DNA of 64,000 bases, from NCBI GenBank assembly GCA_001898965.1, contig MKVW01000006.1, positions 298,882 to 362,881 on the forward strand. Direction: 5' to 3'. The notes beneath the pieces were generated by a model, which worked only from the letters and a program-made list of their open reading frames with translations, had not been told where the DNA came from and searched no databases. Shown here one piece after another: positions 1 through 10,702 of the stretch; position 1 is the stretch's first letter, and each line of letters opens with the position of its first letter. The position numbers and the translations under genes were made by a program. The DNA comes from Rhizobiales bacterium 62-17 (GTDB taxonomy: Bacteria; Pseudomonadota; Alphaproteobacteria; Rhizobiales; Beijerinckiaceae).

Positions 1-855
1 GATCGCGCCGGCGTTCATCTGTTCGGCTTCGGCAAGGCCGGCTGAATGTTCGGCCGAGCAGGCGGTTTCGATGATGCGTTGTAGATCGGCCGGCAGCTTG
101 GCGAAGGCGGCGAGGGAGATCAGCGCTTCGCCCGCGCCATTCGGCTTATTGAAGCCTGGCATGTAGTAAAAGGGCGCGATGCGGTAGAGGCCGAGGGGCA
201 GATCGTTGGCGGGCGAGAGAATCTCCACCGCGTCGATGGCACCCTTTTCCAGTGCCGTATAAATGTCGCCCGGCGGAATGTTCTGCGGGGTCGCACCCAT
301 GGCGGCGTAGACGTCGCCGCCCATGCCGGAGACGCGGATGCGCATGCCTGAGACATCGCGAGGGCTTTCGATCGGTTTGCGGAACCAGCCGCCCATCGAG
401 GGGCCGGTATTGCCGGCGAGCAGGCCACGCACGCCGCGCGGCCGGTAAAGCTCGTCCCAAAGCTGCTGGCCGCCGCGATGTTCGATCCAGGTTTGATGGG
501 CGAGCGGCCCCAGGCCAAATGGCGCGGTGGTGAAGAAGGCGGCGCCGGGCAACGTGCCATCCCAGAAGAACGAAGCGGTATGGCCCATTTCGACGGCGCC
601 GGAAGCAACACCATCGAAAACGCCGAAGGCGGGAACGACGGCGCCGGCTGGAAAGACATCGACGCGCAGCCGGCCGCCGCTCATGGTCGTGATGCGCTCA
701 GCCAATCGATCGGCGGAAACGCCGGGGCCGGGCAGGCCCTTGGTCCAGGAGGTCGCCATGCGCCAGACAATCGGCGTTTGGGCACGGGCAACGGCTGGTG
801 CCGCCAGCGGCAGGACAGCGGTGCCGGCCAAGATACGCCGTCGTGTCGGGTTCAT
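1..855 (-). CDS. TRAP transporter substrate-binding protein, TakP/DctP type (3' end outside window)
   Basis: The frame runs from an ATG at 855 to the left edge without a stop, so 285 residues are visible of the roughly 360 usual for the family. The N-terminus carries a twin-arginine type signal (Arg5-Arg7 followed by a hydrophobic stretch, Ala-rich cleavage region near residue 25), so the protein is predicted to be exported by Tat. Residues 155-212 hold the family core: a GGWFRK segment, a conserved Arg after SGMR, and the GDIYTALEKG segment that lines the ligand pocket. The GGWFRK form resembles TakP, which binds alpha-keto acids, but ligand type is an inference. The DctQ/DctM membrane subunits would be expected nearby; none lies on the right side, so they are either beyond the left edge or elsewhere. 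Confidence 0.9.
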   Translation of the reverse strand, partial: MNPTRRRILAGTAVLPLAAPAVARAQTPIVWRMATSWTKGLPGPGVSADRLAERITTMSGGRLRVDVFPAGAVVPAFGVFDGVASGAVEMGHTASFFWDGTLPGAAFFTTAPFGLGPLAHQTWIEHRGGQQLWDELYRPRGVRGLLAGNTGPSMGGWFRKPIESPRDVSGMRIRVSGMGGDVYAAMGATPQNIPPGDIYTALEKGAIDAVEILSPANDLPLGLYRIAPFYYMPGFNKPNGAGEALISLAAFAKLPADLQRIIETACSAEHSAGLAEAEQMNAGAI

Positions 856-903
856 GAGCGCGATCTCCCTTTCGCCCGATGAGGCGTTCCAATCTTGATA
901 TCG

Positions 904-931
904 TGCATGCCCGGCCAGGGCCGGGCATGCA
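904..931. terminator. Perfect GC-rich hairpin between thiC and the TRAP receptor gene
   Basis: A 13-base arm (904-916) is exactly complementary to 919-931, giving a very stable hairpin in the 96-base gap between thiC and the downstream TRAP gene. A T-containing stretch follows only in the plus direction, and the minus direction lacks a clear T run. It may therefore attenuate rather than fully terminate thiC transcription. Confidence 0.55.
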
Positions 932-951
932 ATGGTTTTGTTGTGCGGGCT

Positions 952-2978
<2,027 letters not shown>

Positions 2979-3198
2979 AAAAGTTAGCGCGAAAGCGGTG
3001 GAACGGCAAGTTTGCTTTGAACCGTTCGAAAAACAGCAAAAGCCTTGGTTCGCATGTGATCGACCGGAGGCCGATGGAATTGTTGGACCAATGCGATGGC
3101 GGGATTGTGATTTGCCGCCGATTGCGCCGTTGCGATCACGATGTTTCCATGGCCGATACGACGGGCTGTGGCGCGAGGAAGATCCAAAGGTTCATTCC

Positions 3199-3776
3199 AT
3201 GAAGAGCATCTTGTTTTCCGGCATGGCGCTGTTTTTCACGGCTGCTTCAGCGATAGCACAGGCGCCGGGCACTTATAATGCGGTTGGAACGATCGAGCGC
3301 CTCGATTCGGCTTCGCTTGCGGTGAAGACCGACGCCAATACGGAGACCTTCGCGCTCGCGCCCAGTCTCGTCGTGTTGCAAAACAAAGTCGCGACGTTGA
3401 ATGATATCAAGCCGAACGATTTTGTCGCCTCGGCGGCCGTCGTGAAGGACGGCAAATTGCATTCGACTGAACTGCGTATTTTTCCGGAAGCGTTGCGTGG
3501 CCTTGGCGAAGGGCAGCGGCCGATGAGTGGAGCTTCCGCCGGCCAGACGATGACCAATGCCACGGTCACCGGCGCGGTTCTCGCCAATGGCAGTAACACG
3601 CTTAAAGTGCGCTTTCCCGGCGGCGATTCCGAACTCGTGCTTGATCCTGGTGTGCCGGTGACACGGATCGATCAGGTCGAGCGGTCGATGTTGAAACCGG
3701 TCTCAAGGTCCGCGTTCAGGCCGTGCGCAATGGCGACGGCATGGTGGCGAACCGCGTGACGCTGATATCGGATTAG
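3199..3776 (+). pseudogene. Secreted DUF5666-like protein gene with an apparent 1-base frameshift
   Basis: The ATG at 3199 opens a protein with a Sec signal peptide (short basic start, hydrophobic core, cleavage near AIA-QA at residue 17). Two repeated beta-rich segments follow, of the type seen in DUF5666/OB-fold secreted proteins (pattern 'V..I..LD..SL.VKTD' and later 'VP.TRID'). The reading frame as given stops at 3759, and its last 23 or so residues look unlike the rest. In another frame, from about 3688, the sequence continues naturally with 'DVETGLKVRVQAVRNGDG' and ends at a TAG at 3774-3776. One base missing near 3684-3690, at the GAGCGGTCG site, would restore a single frame. It could be a true mutation or an assembly error. 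Confidence 0.65.
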
Positions 3777-3780
3777 CGGT

Positions 3781-4530
3781 TCAAGGTTTCAGGCGTCCAT
3801 AGGGCGGCGCCGGGATGTTGAGATGCGCCTGCCGCAATGCTGTCGACCAGCGGTCACGTAAATCGTGGAAATAGGGATCGGTGTTGTCGATGCGAGCGTC
3901 GAGCGCCAGTTCGATGGCATCGCGCTTCAGCACCGCCATATCGATCGGCAGGCCGACGCTGAGATTGGAGCGCATGGTCGAATCCATCGAAATGAGGCTG
4001 AGCTTGAGGGCGTCGCTGACATTGGTTTCAAAGCTGACGGCGCGATCGAGCACCGGCTTGCCATATTTCAGCTCGCCGATTTGCAGGAAGGGCGTATCGG
4101 CGGTCGCCTCGATGAAGTTGCCGGCGGAATAGATCATGAAGAGGCGCAGGCGGCGGTCTTTCATCTGGCCGCCGAATAGGAACGTGGTGCTCGACGAGAC
4201 ATTTTCCTGTTCGAGCATTTCGCCGTTCACCGCGCGGACCCGGCGGACGGCTCGGCCGATCAATTCGGCGGCCGCGAACATGCTGGTGCAATCGAGCAAC
4301 CGCTCGATCTCTTTGGTTTCCGGATTTTCCATGCCTTCGGTGATGTAATTCACCACCGTCTGGGTCAGCGACAGATTGCCGGCCGTGGACAGCAACATCA
4401 CCTTTTCGCCGGGCTTCTGAAAAATATGGAGTTTGCGGAAAGTCGAAATGTTGTCGATGCCCGCGTTGGTGCGGGTGTCGGCAATCATCACGAGGCCTTC
4501 GCGCACGAGCACGCCGCAGCAATAGGTCAT
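3781..4530 (-). CDS. Anbu proteasome-like N-terminal nucleophile hydrolase
   Basis: This 249-residue protein belongs to Anbu, the bacterial relative of proteasome beta subunits and HslV. It begins Met-Thr-Tyr-Cys, placing the nucleophile candidate at Thr2 after Met removal. The proteasome-fold signatures follow: the ADTRTNAG segment with its Asp, and the Lys in the FQKPGEK region. The ATG at 4530 is chosen because it gives the family N-terminus and has GGAGG about eight bases upstream; the open frame extends 86 codons further without similarity. It is the last gene of a minus-strand run of ATP-grasp, alpha-E, transglutaminase-like protein and Anbu. This linkage is known from many proteobacteria and has been proposed to make or remove a peptide-like modification, but the substrate is not established. 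Confidence 0.92.
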   Translation of the reverse strand: MTYCCGVLVREGLVMIADTRTNAGIDNISTFRKLHIFQKPGEKVMLLSTAGNLSLTQTVVNYITEGMENPETKEIERLLDCTSMFAAAELIGRAVRRVRAVNGEMLEQENVSSSTTFLFGGQMKDRRLRLFMIYSAGNFIEATADTPFLQIGELKYGKPVLDRAVSFETNVSDALKLSLISMDSTMRSNLSVGLPIDMAVLKRDAIELALDARIDNTDPYFHDLRDRWSTALRQAHLNIPAPPYGRLKP

Positions 4531-4564
4531 GGGCGAAACCTCCGGTCCGCGAATGCGCCTGCAA

Positions 4565-5374
4565 TTACTGGTTTTGGCTATCGACGACGTTGATGCGTAC
4601 GTCAAGAGCCTCGCCGTCGCCGCCGGTCTGGGCACCACGCACCGGGGCGGCGCCCAGATGATCCAGGGCGCAGGCGACACGCACATGACTCTCTTCGGGA
4701 CATTTGCCCAGGGCTGGATCAAACCCGATCCAGCCATAATCCGGAATATAGGCCTCGGCCCAAGCATGGGCGGCGTGCCGCACGCCACTGTCCTCGGGCA
4801 AAGCGATATGGCCGCTGACGAAGCGCGCCGGGACGTTCATTTCCCGGGCGCAGGCGATGAAGATGTGGGCGAAATCGGCGGCTACGGCCGCACCGGCGGC
4901 ATAGGCGCGGGCAGCGGTGGTGACGCCGTGAGTCGGGTCGGTGTCGAAATCGAGCTTTTCATGCAGGGTGTCGAGGAGGGCGTGCAAGCGCGCGTGATCG
5001 CTGTCCCCTTCCATGGAGGTCGCCAGAGCCTTCAGGCGTTCGTCGGCGATCGCAAGGGGGGACTGGCGCAGATAGAGTTCCGGCGGAAACCGTTCGATGG
5101 CATTGCGGACGAACCCCGACGTGTCGAAGGTCTCCACCTCGCCCTCGGCGCTGACGATGAGCTGGGGGATGGGCCCCATGGCCGTAAACGTGTGAACGAG
5201 ATTGCCGAAGCCGTCCTCAGAAGCCTTGAGGATGCAGTTGGCATCGATATCGAGCCGCCAGTCGATGACGTGTTGCCCTTCATGATTGCGCGGCGTCATC
5301 CGCAGCACTTGAATCACCGAACGTGGCGGCGTTGCATAGGTGTAGACGGTTTCATATTGGATGCGGATGCGCAT
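4565..5374 (-). CDS. Transglutaminase-like protein of the Anbu cluster, catalytic Cys replaced by Ala
   Basis: The 269 residues comprise a bacterial transglutaminase N-terminal beta domain (about 1-100) and a papain-like transglutaminase core (about 130-225). The His (His203, in HAWAE) and Asp (Asp219, in GFDP) of the triad are present. Where relatives read V-C-Q-D-F-A-H, this protein has Val164-Ala165-Ala166-Asp167-Phe-Ala-His, so both the nucleophile Cys and the neighbouring Gln are changed to Ala. The codon at 4880-4882 is plainly GCC on the coding strand. The protein is thus predicted to be inactive as a thiol enzyme and may act as a binding or scaffold subunit. It is 6 bases from the upstream alpha-E gene and 34 from Anbu. 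An active paralogue might exist elsewhere in the genome. Confidence 0.9.
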   Translation of the reverse strand: MRIRIQYETVYTYATPPRSVIQVLRMTPRNHEGQHVIDWRLDIDANCILKASEDGFGNLVHTFTAMGPIPQLIVSAEGEVETFDTSGFVRNAIERFPPELYLRQSPLAIADERLKALATSMEGDSDHARLHALLDTLHEKLDFDTDPTHGVTTAARAYAAGAAVAADFAHIFIACAREMNVPARFVSGHIALPEDSGVRHAAHAWAEAYIPDYGWIGFDPALGKCPEESHVRVACALDHLGAAPVRGAQTGGDGEALDVRINVVDSQNQ

Positions 5375-5380
5375 GGCGGC

Positions 5381-6340
5381 TCAATGGTGAAGATATTGTT
5401 CGGCAATCAGAGCGCCGAGACGGTTGTTGTCTTCGATGAATTTGGTGACGAACTCATGCAGGCCTTGCTGGAAGATGCTTTCCATCGAGGCACTGTCGAT
5501 GCGACGCAAGATGTTGCGCGCATGGCGCTGGGCAAGGCCCTGCTTGCCATAGGCCTTGCCGAGACTGTCGAGGAAGCGCGTGAGCCCATCATAGCAATAG
5601 GCGAGTGAACGCGGCATTTCCTTGCGCAGAATGAGGAGGTCGGCGATGAGCCAAGGTTTGACGCTCTCGCGATAGACCCAGTGATAGGCGGTCTGGGCCG
5701 AAACGGCGCGCAGGATCGCCGTCCATTGAAAGTAATCGAGCGAACCGCCGACTTCCTCGGTCTTCGGCAGAAGCACGTTGTACTTCACGTCCATCAGACG
5801 CGCCGTGTTGTCGGCGCGCTCGCAATAAAGGCCGATGCGATTGAACCAGTAGGCGTCGTTGCGCAGCATGGTGCGGTAGGACGAGCCATCGAAATCGAGC
5901 GAGACGGCTTTGACGAATTCGAGGAAGGGCTGGATGCTGTCGGCGCCCGAATATTCGCCGCCGCGCCGTTTTTCCTCCATGGCCTTGAGTTCGAGCCAAC
6001 CGGCATTGATCGATTGCCACATTTCCGCTGTTAGCGCGGTGCGGATGGTGCGCGCGTTGATGCGGGCCTGTTCGAGACAACGGCGGATCGACGAGGGATT
6101 GGCTTCGTCGAAGGTCAGAAAAAAGACGACGTTGCTCTCCGTCGCCTCTGAGAAACTGGCCTTGAAGCTGTTGAGCGCGCCAACGGCGGCAAGCGCGCTT
6201 TCCCATTCGCCGCCCGAGCGGCGATAGTTCTGCGGCAGGGCGGCGAGGCGCGCCGTCACCTCAATGATGCGGGCGGTGAAATCGGCGCGTTCGATATAGC
6301 GCGCCAGCCAATAAAGATTTTCTGCGGTCCGAGCGAGCAA
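5381..6340 (-). CDS. Alpha-E domain protein (DUF403)
   Basis: The 319-residue, all-helical protein starts with the family hallmark LARTAENLYWLARYIERAD. The rest matches alpha-E proteins in length and pattern, including the later helical segment around YCERADNTARL. No enzyme has been shown for this family; it nearly always accompanies circularly permuted ATP-grasp proteins and is thought to support amide-bond formation. Here it lies 3 bases downstream of the ATP-grasp gene and 6 bases upstream of the transglutaminase-like gene, indicating one operon. Confidence 0.93.
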   Translation of the reverse strand: MLARTAENLYWLARYIERADFTARIIEVTARLAALPQNYRRSGGEWESALAAVGALNSFKASFSEATESNVVFFLTFDEANPSSIRRCLEQARINARTIRTALTAEMWQSINAGWLELKAMEEKRRGGEYSGADSIQPFLEFVKAVSLDFDGSSYRTMLRNDAYWFNRIGLYCERADNTARLMDVKYNVLLPKTEEVGGSLDYFQWTAILRAVSAQTAYHWVYRESVKPWLIADLLILRKEMPRSLAYCYDGLTRFLDSLGKAYGKQGLAQRHARNILRRIDSASMESIFQQGLHEFVTKFIEDNNRLGALIAEQYLHH

Positions 6341-6343
6341 AGA

Positions 6344-7789
6344 TCAGGCTCCCTCGTTCGAGTTCGTATCCTCGATGATCCAGGTGTCCTTGGTGCCACC
6401 GCCCTGGCTCGAGTTGACGACGAGCGAACCGGCACGCATCGCCACGCGGGTCAAGCCGCCCGGCACCACATGCACGCCATTGGCGCCCGTGAGCACGAAA
6501 GGCCTGAGGTCGACGTGACGGGGCGCGATGGAATCGTCGACGAAAGCCGGGCAGGTGGAGAGCGCCAAGGTCGGCTGGGCGATGTAATTGGCTGGATCGG
6601 CATCGAGCCGTTTGGCGAATTCATCAATATCGGCGCGCGTGGCGTGCGGGCCGACCAGCATGCCATAACCGCCAGAGCCGTTGACCTCCTTGACGACCAG
6701 TTCGTCGAGATGTTCGCGCACATATTTATAGGCGTCGGGCTCGCGGCAGCGCCAAGTCTGGACATTGCCGAGCTTCGCTTCCTGTCCCGTGTAAAATTTC
6801 ACGATCTCTGGCATGTAGGAATAGATCGCCTTGTCGTCGGCAACGCCGGTGCCGACCGCATTGGTGATGGTGACGTTGCCGGCATAATAAGCGTTCATCA
6901 GTCCAGGTACGCCGAGCGCCGAATCCGGATTGAACGAAAGCGGATCGATCCAGTCGTCATCGACCCGCCGATAGATGACGTCGACCCGTTTCGGGCCCTG
7001 GGTCGTTTTCATATAGACGACCTCCTCGCGCACCGAGAGATCATGGCCTTCGACCAGTTCGATGCCGAGGCGGTCGGCCAGGAAGGAATGTTCGTAATAG
7101 GCGGAATTGTACTGGCCGGGGGTCAGTAGAACCACGGTAGGTTCGCCGCGCGCGGCGGTGGGGGCGACAGAGCGAAGCGCCGCGAGCAAAGCGTCGGCAT
7201 AATTGTCGACGGGGGCGATGCGATAGGCGGAAAAGAGATCCGGCATCAGCCGCATCATCACTTCGCGGTTCTCCAGCATATAGGAGACGCCCGAGGGGGT
7301 GCGTGCATTGTCTTCCAGTACGAAGAATTCGCCCTCGCCGGTGCGCACCAGATCGATGCCGGCGATATGCACCCAGACGTCATGGGGCACGCGCCGTCCC
7401 GCCATTTCCGGGCGGAAGTAAGCGTTGCGATAGATGATGTCGGGAGGCAGCACGCCGGCCTTGAGGATTTCTCGGGCGCCATAAATGTCGGACAGGAACA
7501 TATTGAGCGCGTTGACGCGCTGGACGAGACCGATCTCGAGTGCCGACCATTCCGATTGGCTGACGATGCGCGGAATGATGTCGAAGGGGATGAGACGTTC
7601 GGTGTCGTCATTGCCGCCGTAAACGGCGAAGGTGATGCCGATGCGGCGGAACATCAATTCGGCCTGGGCTCGGCGGGTCGCCAGAATATCGGCGGGGGTT
7701 TTCTTCAGCCAGTCGGCGACGCCTGCATAAAGCGCGCGAGTCGTCTCGCCATATCCATTCATCTCGTCAAAAAATCTGGTCTTGCTCAT
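6344..7789 (-). CDS. Circularly permuted ATP-grasp protein (DUF404/DUF407 type)
   Basis: This 481-residue protein matches the circularly permuted type 2 ATP-grasp family, which is predicted to join a carboxylate to an amine using ATP. Visible signatures are the FDIIPRI segment near residue 70, the EDNARTPSGVSYMLENRE block, and the glycine-rich VKEVNGSGGYGM loop expected to hold ATP. The ATG at 7789 gives the usual start; the extra 38 codons upstream look non-coding. It is the first gene of the Anbu operon, so the promoter should be in the 154 bases between 7790 and 7943. The substrate is unknown. Confidence 0.93.
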   Translation of the reverse strand: MSKTRFFDEMNGYGETTRALYAGVADWLKKTPADILATRRAQAELMFRRIGITFAVYGGNDDTERLIPFDIIPRIVSQSEWSALEIGLVQRVNALNMFLSDIYGAREILKAGVLPPDIIYRNAYFRPEMAGRRVPHDVWVHIAGIDLVRTGEGEFFVLEDNARTPSGVSYMLENREVMMRLMPDLFSAYRIAPVDNYADALLAALRSVAPTAARGEPTVVLLTPGQYNSAYYEHSFLADRLGIELVEGHDLSVREEVVYMKTTQGPKRVDVIYRRVDDDWIDPLSFNPDSALGVPGLMNAYYAGNVTITNAVGTGVADDKAIYSYMPEIVKFYTGQEAKLGNVQTWRCREPDAYKYVREHLDELVVKEVNGSGGYGMLVGPHATRADIDEFAKRLDADPANYIAQPTLALSTCPAFVDDSIAPRHVDLRPFVLTGANGVHVVPGGLTRVAMRAGSLVVNSSQGGGTKDTWIIEDTNSNEGA

Positions 7790-7943
7790 GCGCGCTGGAG
7801 ACCCCCGTGGCCGGTTGGTTCGGCCGGAGCAATCATCGTACCAGCAGCGCGTGAGCGCAATATCCGCAATTTGACCAGTGCGCGGGCGCTCGTGCCCGCG
7901 CAATAGCCAGGTCGCCTAGACTAAGAGCAATAGTGCGGCGAGA

Positions 7944-8864
7944 TTATTCGGCGGCCGCGCCGGCCACTTCCGGGCGCCGCGTGCGCCGACGGCGGCGGAA
8001 TGTGCGCCGGCCCCAGATGATGAGGCCGGTGGTCAGCAGCAGCGCGAAGGCGAGCGACAGAATCAGATTCATGACGCCGCCCCAGATGCCGAAGAAGACG
8101 CCTTCGTGGAATGTGCGCGGCAAATTGAGGGGAGCTGGCTTCAATCCTTCCGGCGTCACCAGATAGGTGCGCTGGGTCGTACCGTCGTTGATGCGTGCCA
8201 TCTGTCGGCCGCCGCGCTCGCGAACGAATTCTAGCCCTGAGAGATCGTGTTGGGCGGCGAGCATGCGCACCGCTTCGCGGATCGGCACCGGCTTGCCGCG
8301 GGGCGCGGGATCGGAAAAGGTGACGCCGAGCGCCATGAACAATCCGGAAAGCGCGCTGAGGAAAAGCAACGGCAACAGAGTCCAGGCCGTCATTTTATGC
8401 CAGCCTGACATAGTGTTAGCCATGCGCGGCAGGCCCATGAAGATGCCCATGGCGATGATGAACAGCATCGCCACCGTCGACCAGGTCACGACCCAACGTA
8501 GGTCGAACAGAAAATGTTCGTGCAGGCTGCGGGAGGATCGGATGATCTGGCTGAGCGCGTTCTGATCGGCCGTTTCGGCGCCCGTTTGCGTATCGATCAC
8601 GGTGCCGCGCTCGCCCCGGCCGCCGCCCAGCGTGAAGGTGCCCGCATACGTGTCGACGGACAGGGCGCGGACCTTGTTCTCGGGATCGTACTTCTGGATC
8701 CAGCCCTCGATCTTCTCCTGGGTGAGCGAGGCGGGTTTGATGGAACCAGCCTGGAGGAGGGGCTGTAGCGACAGCAGCAGGCCGGTCACGATGATGATCG
8801 CCAGCGGAATGGCGAAAATCACCGCGATCCAGCGGTGCAGGCGCAACAACAGGGCTTTCGACAT
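7944..8864 (-). CDS. PepSY-associated TM helix protein
   Basis: The 306-residue inner-membrane protein begins with 'LLLRLHRWIAVIFAIPLAIIIVTG', the typical first helix of the PepSY_TM family. It has a periplasmic PepSY-like stretch (about 40-110), two or three central helices (about 120-185, with an H-x-H pair near 113-115), a second periplasmic part and a last helix near 270-290. The Arg/Lys-rich tail would be cytoplasmic. Relatives are often linked to ferric-siderophore reduction or to metal uptake, but no TonB receptor or reductase gene is next to it here, so the substrate is open. The upstream gap to prfC (8865-9110) must hold both divergent promoters. Confidence 0.85.
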   Translation of the reverse strand: MSKALLLRLHRWIAVIFAIPLAIIIVTGLLLSLQPLLQAGSIKPASLTQEKIEGWIQKYDPENKVRALSVDTYAGTFTLGGGRGERGTVIDTQTGAETADQNALSQIIRSSRSLHEHFLFDLRWVVTWSTVAMLFIIAMGIFMGLPRMANTMSGWHKMTAWTLLPLLFLSALSGLFMALGVTFSDPAPRGKPVPIREAVRMLAAQHDLSGLEFVRERGGRQMARINDGTTQRTYLVTPEGLKPAPLNLPRTFHEGVFFGIWGGVMNLILSLAFALLLTTGLIIWGRRTFRRRRRTRRPEVAGAAAE

Positions 8865-9110
8865 CTAAACCTCCAGCTCGATCTTCTTGGATGCCAGAGC
8901 GCGGAGGTCCGTGCAAATAACTTATCGGTAATTTTACGCCTGTGTTTCCAGAAGTTTAGAGCTATTCCAAAGTGAGATGCCGAATGCGGATTTCGTCCAC
9001 GGCGAGAGGCTCGCATCGTGGAAATTGGCTTTCGTTCGCGGATGCGATATGGCAAGCGCCTCCCAGGTCGCCGTCCGGCTCCTTTTCCCGTTCCCTTTCA
9101 AGCTTTTGTT

Positions 9111-10685
9111 ATGACCGATCCCGTCAGCCGCCGGCGCACCTTCGCCATCATTTCCCATCCCGACGCCGGTAAGACCACTCTGACCGAGAAATTGCTGCTG
9201 TTTGGCGGTGCCATTCAGCTTGCCGGCGAGGTGCGTGCCAAGGCGAACCGGCGGCAGACGCGCTCCGACTGGATGGGCATCGAGCGTGAGCGTGGCATCT
9301 CAGTCGTCACGTCGGTGATGACCTTTGAATATGGCGACTGCGTCTTCAACCTGCTTGATACGCCGGGCCATGAAGACTTTTCCGAAGATACCTACCGCAC
9401 GCTGACGGCCGTGGATTCGGCGGTCATGGTCATCGATGCCGCCAAGGGCATCGAGGATCGCACGCGCAAATTGTTCGAGGTCTGTCGCCTGCGGGACATT
9501 CCCATCGTCACCTTCATCAACAAGCTCGACCGCGAAACGCGCGATCCCTTCGATCTGCTCGATGAGATCGAGAAGACCCTGGCGCTCGACGTGGCGCCAA
9601 TGACCTGGCCGATCGGACGTGGCCGGTCCTTCGCCGGTACCTACGATATTCAGGCGAGCGCCGTGCGGCCGGTCGAAGGCGAGCAGGAACTGCGGCCGGT
9701 CAATGGACCGGAAGATCCCTCGATCGCGGAAATGCTGCCGGAACATGAGCGCGAAGCTTTCGCTGAAGAGTTGATGCTGGCGGTCGAAGGACTCAAACCG
9801 TTCGACAAGCAGGCTTTTCTCGAAGGGCATCTGACGCCGGTCTATTTCGGTTCGGCGCTGCGCACCTTCGGCGTCAAGGATCTAATCGATGCGATGGCGG
9901 CTTTCGCGCCGCCGCCGCGTGGCCAGGAATCGGCGACGCGCCTGGTCGCACCGCGCGAGCCGAAGATGAGCGGCTTCGTCTTCAAGATCCAGGCGAATAT
10001 GGATCCGAACCATCGCGACCGCATCGCTTTCATGCGGGTGTGTTCGGGCAAGCTGGCGCGTGGGATGAAGGCGAAGATCGTGCGCACCGGCAAACCGATG
10101 GCGCTGAATTCGCCGCAATTTTTCTTTGCCCAGGAGCGCGCCATTGCCGATGAGGCCTATGCCGGCGACGTGGTGGGCATTCCCAATCATGGCGTGCTGC
10201 GCATCGGCGATACGCTGACCGAGGGCGAGGACATCGTGTTTCGCGGCGTGCCGAGTTTCGCGCCGGAAATTTTGCGCCGCGTTAAAATTGGCGATGCGAT
10301 GAAGGCGCGCAAACTGCTCGAGGCCTTGCAGCAGATGGCCGAAGAGGGCGTGGTGCAGCTCTTCCTGCCGAACGACGGATCGGGTGCGCTTGTCGGCGTC
10401 GTCGGCGCGTTGCAGCTCGACGTGCTGAAAGAGCGGCTGGCTGCCGAATATGGCCTGCCGGTGAGTTTCGAGAACAGCCGGTTCGAATTGTGCCGTTGGA
10501 TTTCAAGCGACGACCGCGCCGAACTCGACAAATTCGTGCGTGCTTTTCCCTCGTCCATGGCCGCCGATCTCGATGGAGCGCCGGTGTTCATGGCGGCCTC
10601 TGCCTGGGCATTGAATTACGAACAGGAAAAATGGCCGAAGATCGCTTTTTCGGACATTAAGGACTATCAGAAGAAGGCTGCATAA
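9111..10685 (+). CDS. prfC: Peptide chain release factor 3
   Basis: RF3 is a translational GTPase that removes RF1/RF2 from the ribosome after peptide release. The 524-residue product has the G1 loop (HPDAGKTT, about residues 16-23), G3 (DTPGHEDF, 83-90) and G4 (NKLD, 137-140), followed by the RF3 domain II and the C-terminal domain. Length agrees with the E. coli protein (529). The ATG at 9111 fits the family start (MTDPVSRRRTFAIISHPD); 31 upstream in-frame codons are unlike the family. No strong Shine-Dalgarno site precedes this start. Confidence 0.96.
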   Translation: MTDPVSRRRTFAIISHPDAGKTTLTEKLLLFGGAIQLAGEVRAKANRRQTRSDWMGIERERGISVVTSVMTFEYGDCVFNLLDTPGHEDFSEDTYRTLTAVDSAVMVIDAAKGIEDRTRKLFEVCRLRDIPIVTFINKLDRETRDPFDLLDEIEKTLALDVAPMTWPIGRGRSFAGTYDIQASAVRPVEGEQELRPVNGPEDPSIAEMLPEHEREAFAEELMLAVEGLKPFDKQAFLEGHLTPVYFGSALRTFGVKDLIDAMAAFAPPPRGQESATRLVAPREPKMSGFVFKIQANMDPNHRDRIAFMRVCSGKLARGMKAKIVRTGKPMALNSPQFFFAQERAIADEAYAGDVVGIPNHGVLRIGDTLTEGEDIVFRGVPSFAPEILRRVKIGDAMKARKLLEALQQMAEEGVVQLFLPNDGSGALVGVVGALQLDVLKERLAAEYGLPVSFENSRFELCRWISSDDRAELDKFVRAFPSSMAADLDGAPVFMAASAWALNYEQEKWPKIAFSDIKDYQKKAA

Positions 10686-10702
10686 GACCGGACGGAGGGG
10701 GC

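Noticed and set aside
3000-3026. EcfG-like promoter before the gene at 3199
   Set aside because: GGAAC and CGTT are present but 18 bases apart, outside the usual 16-17, and far from the start.
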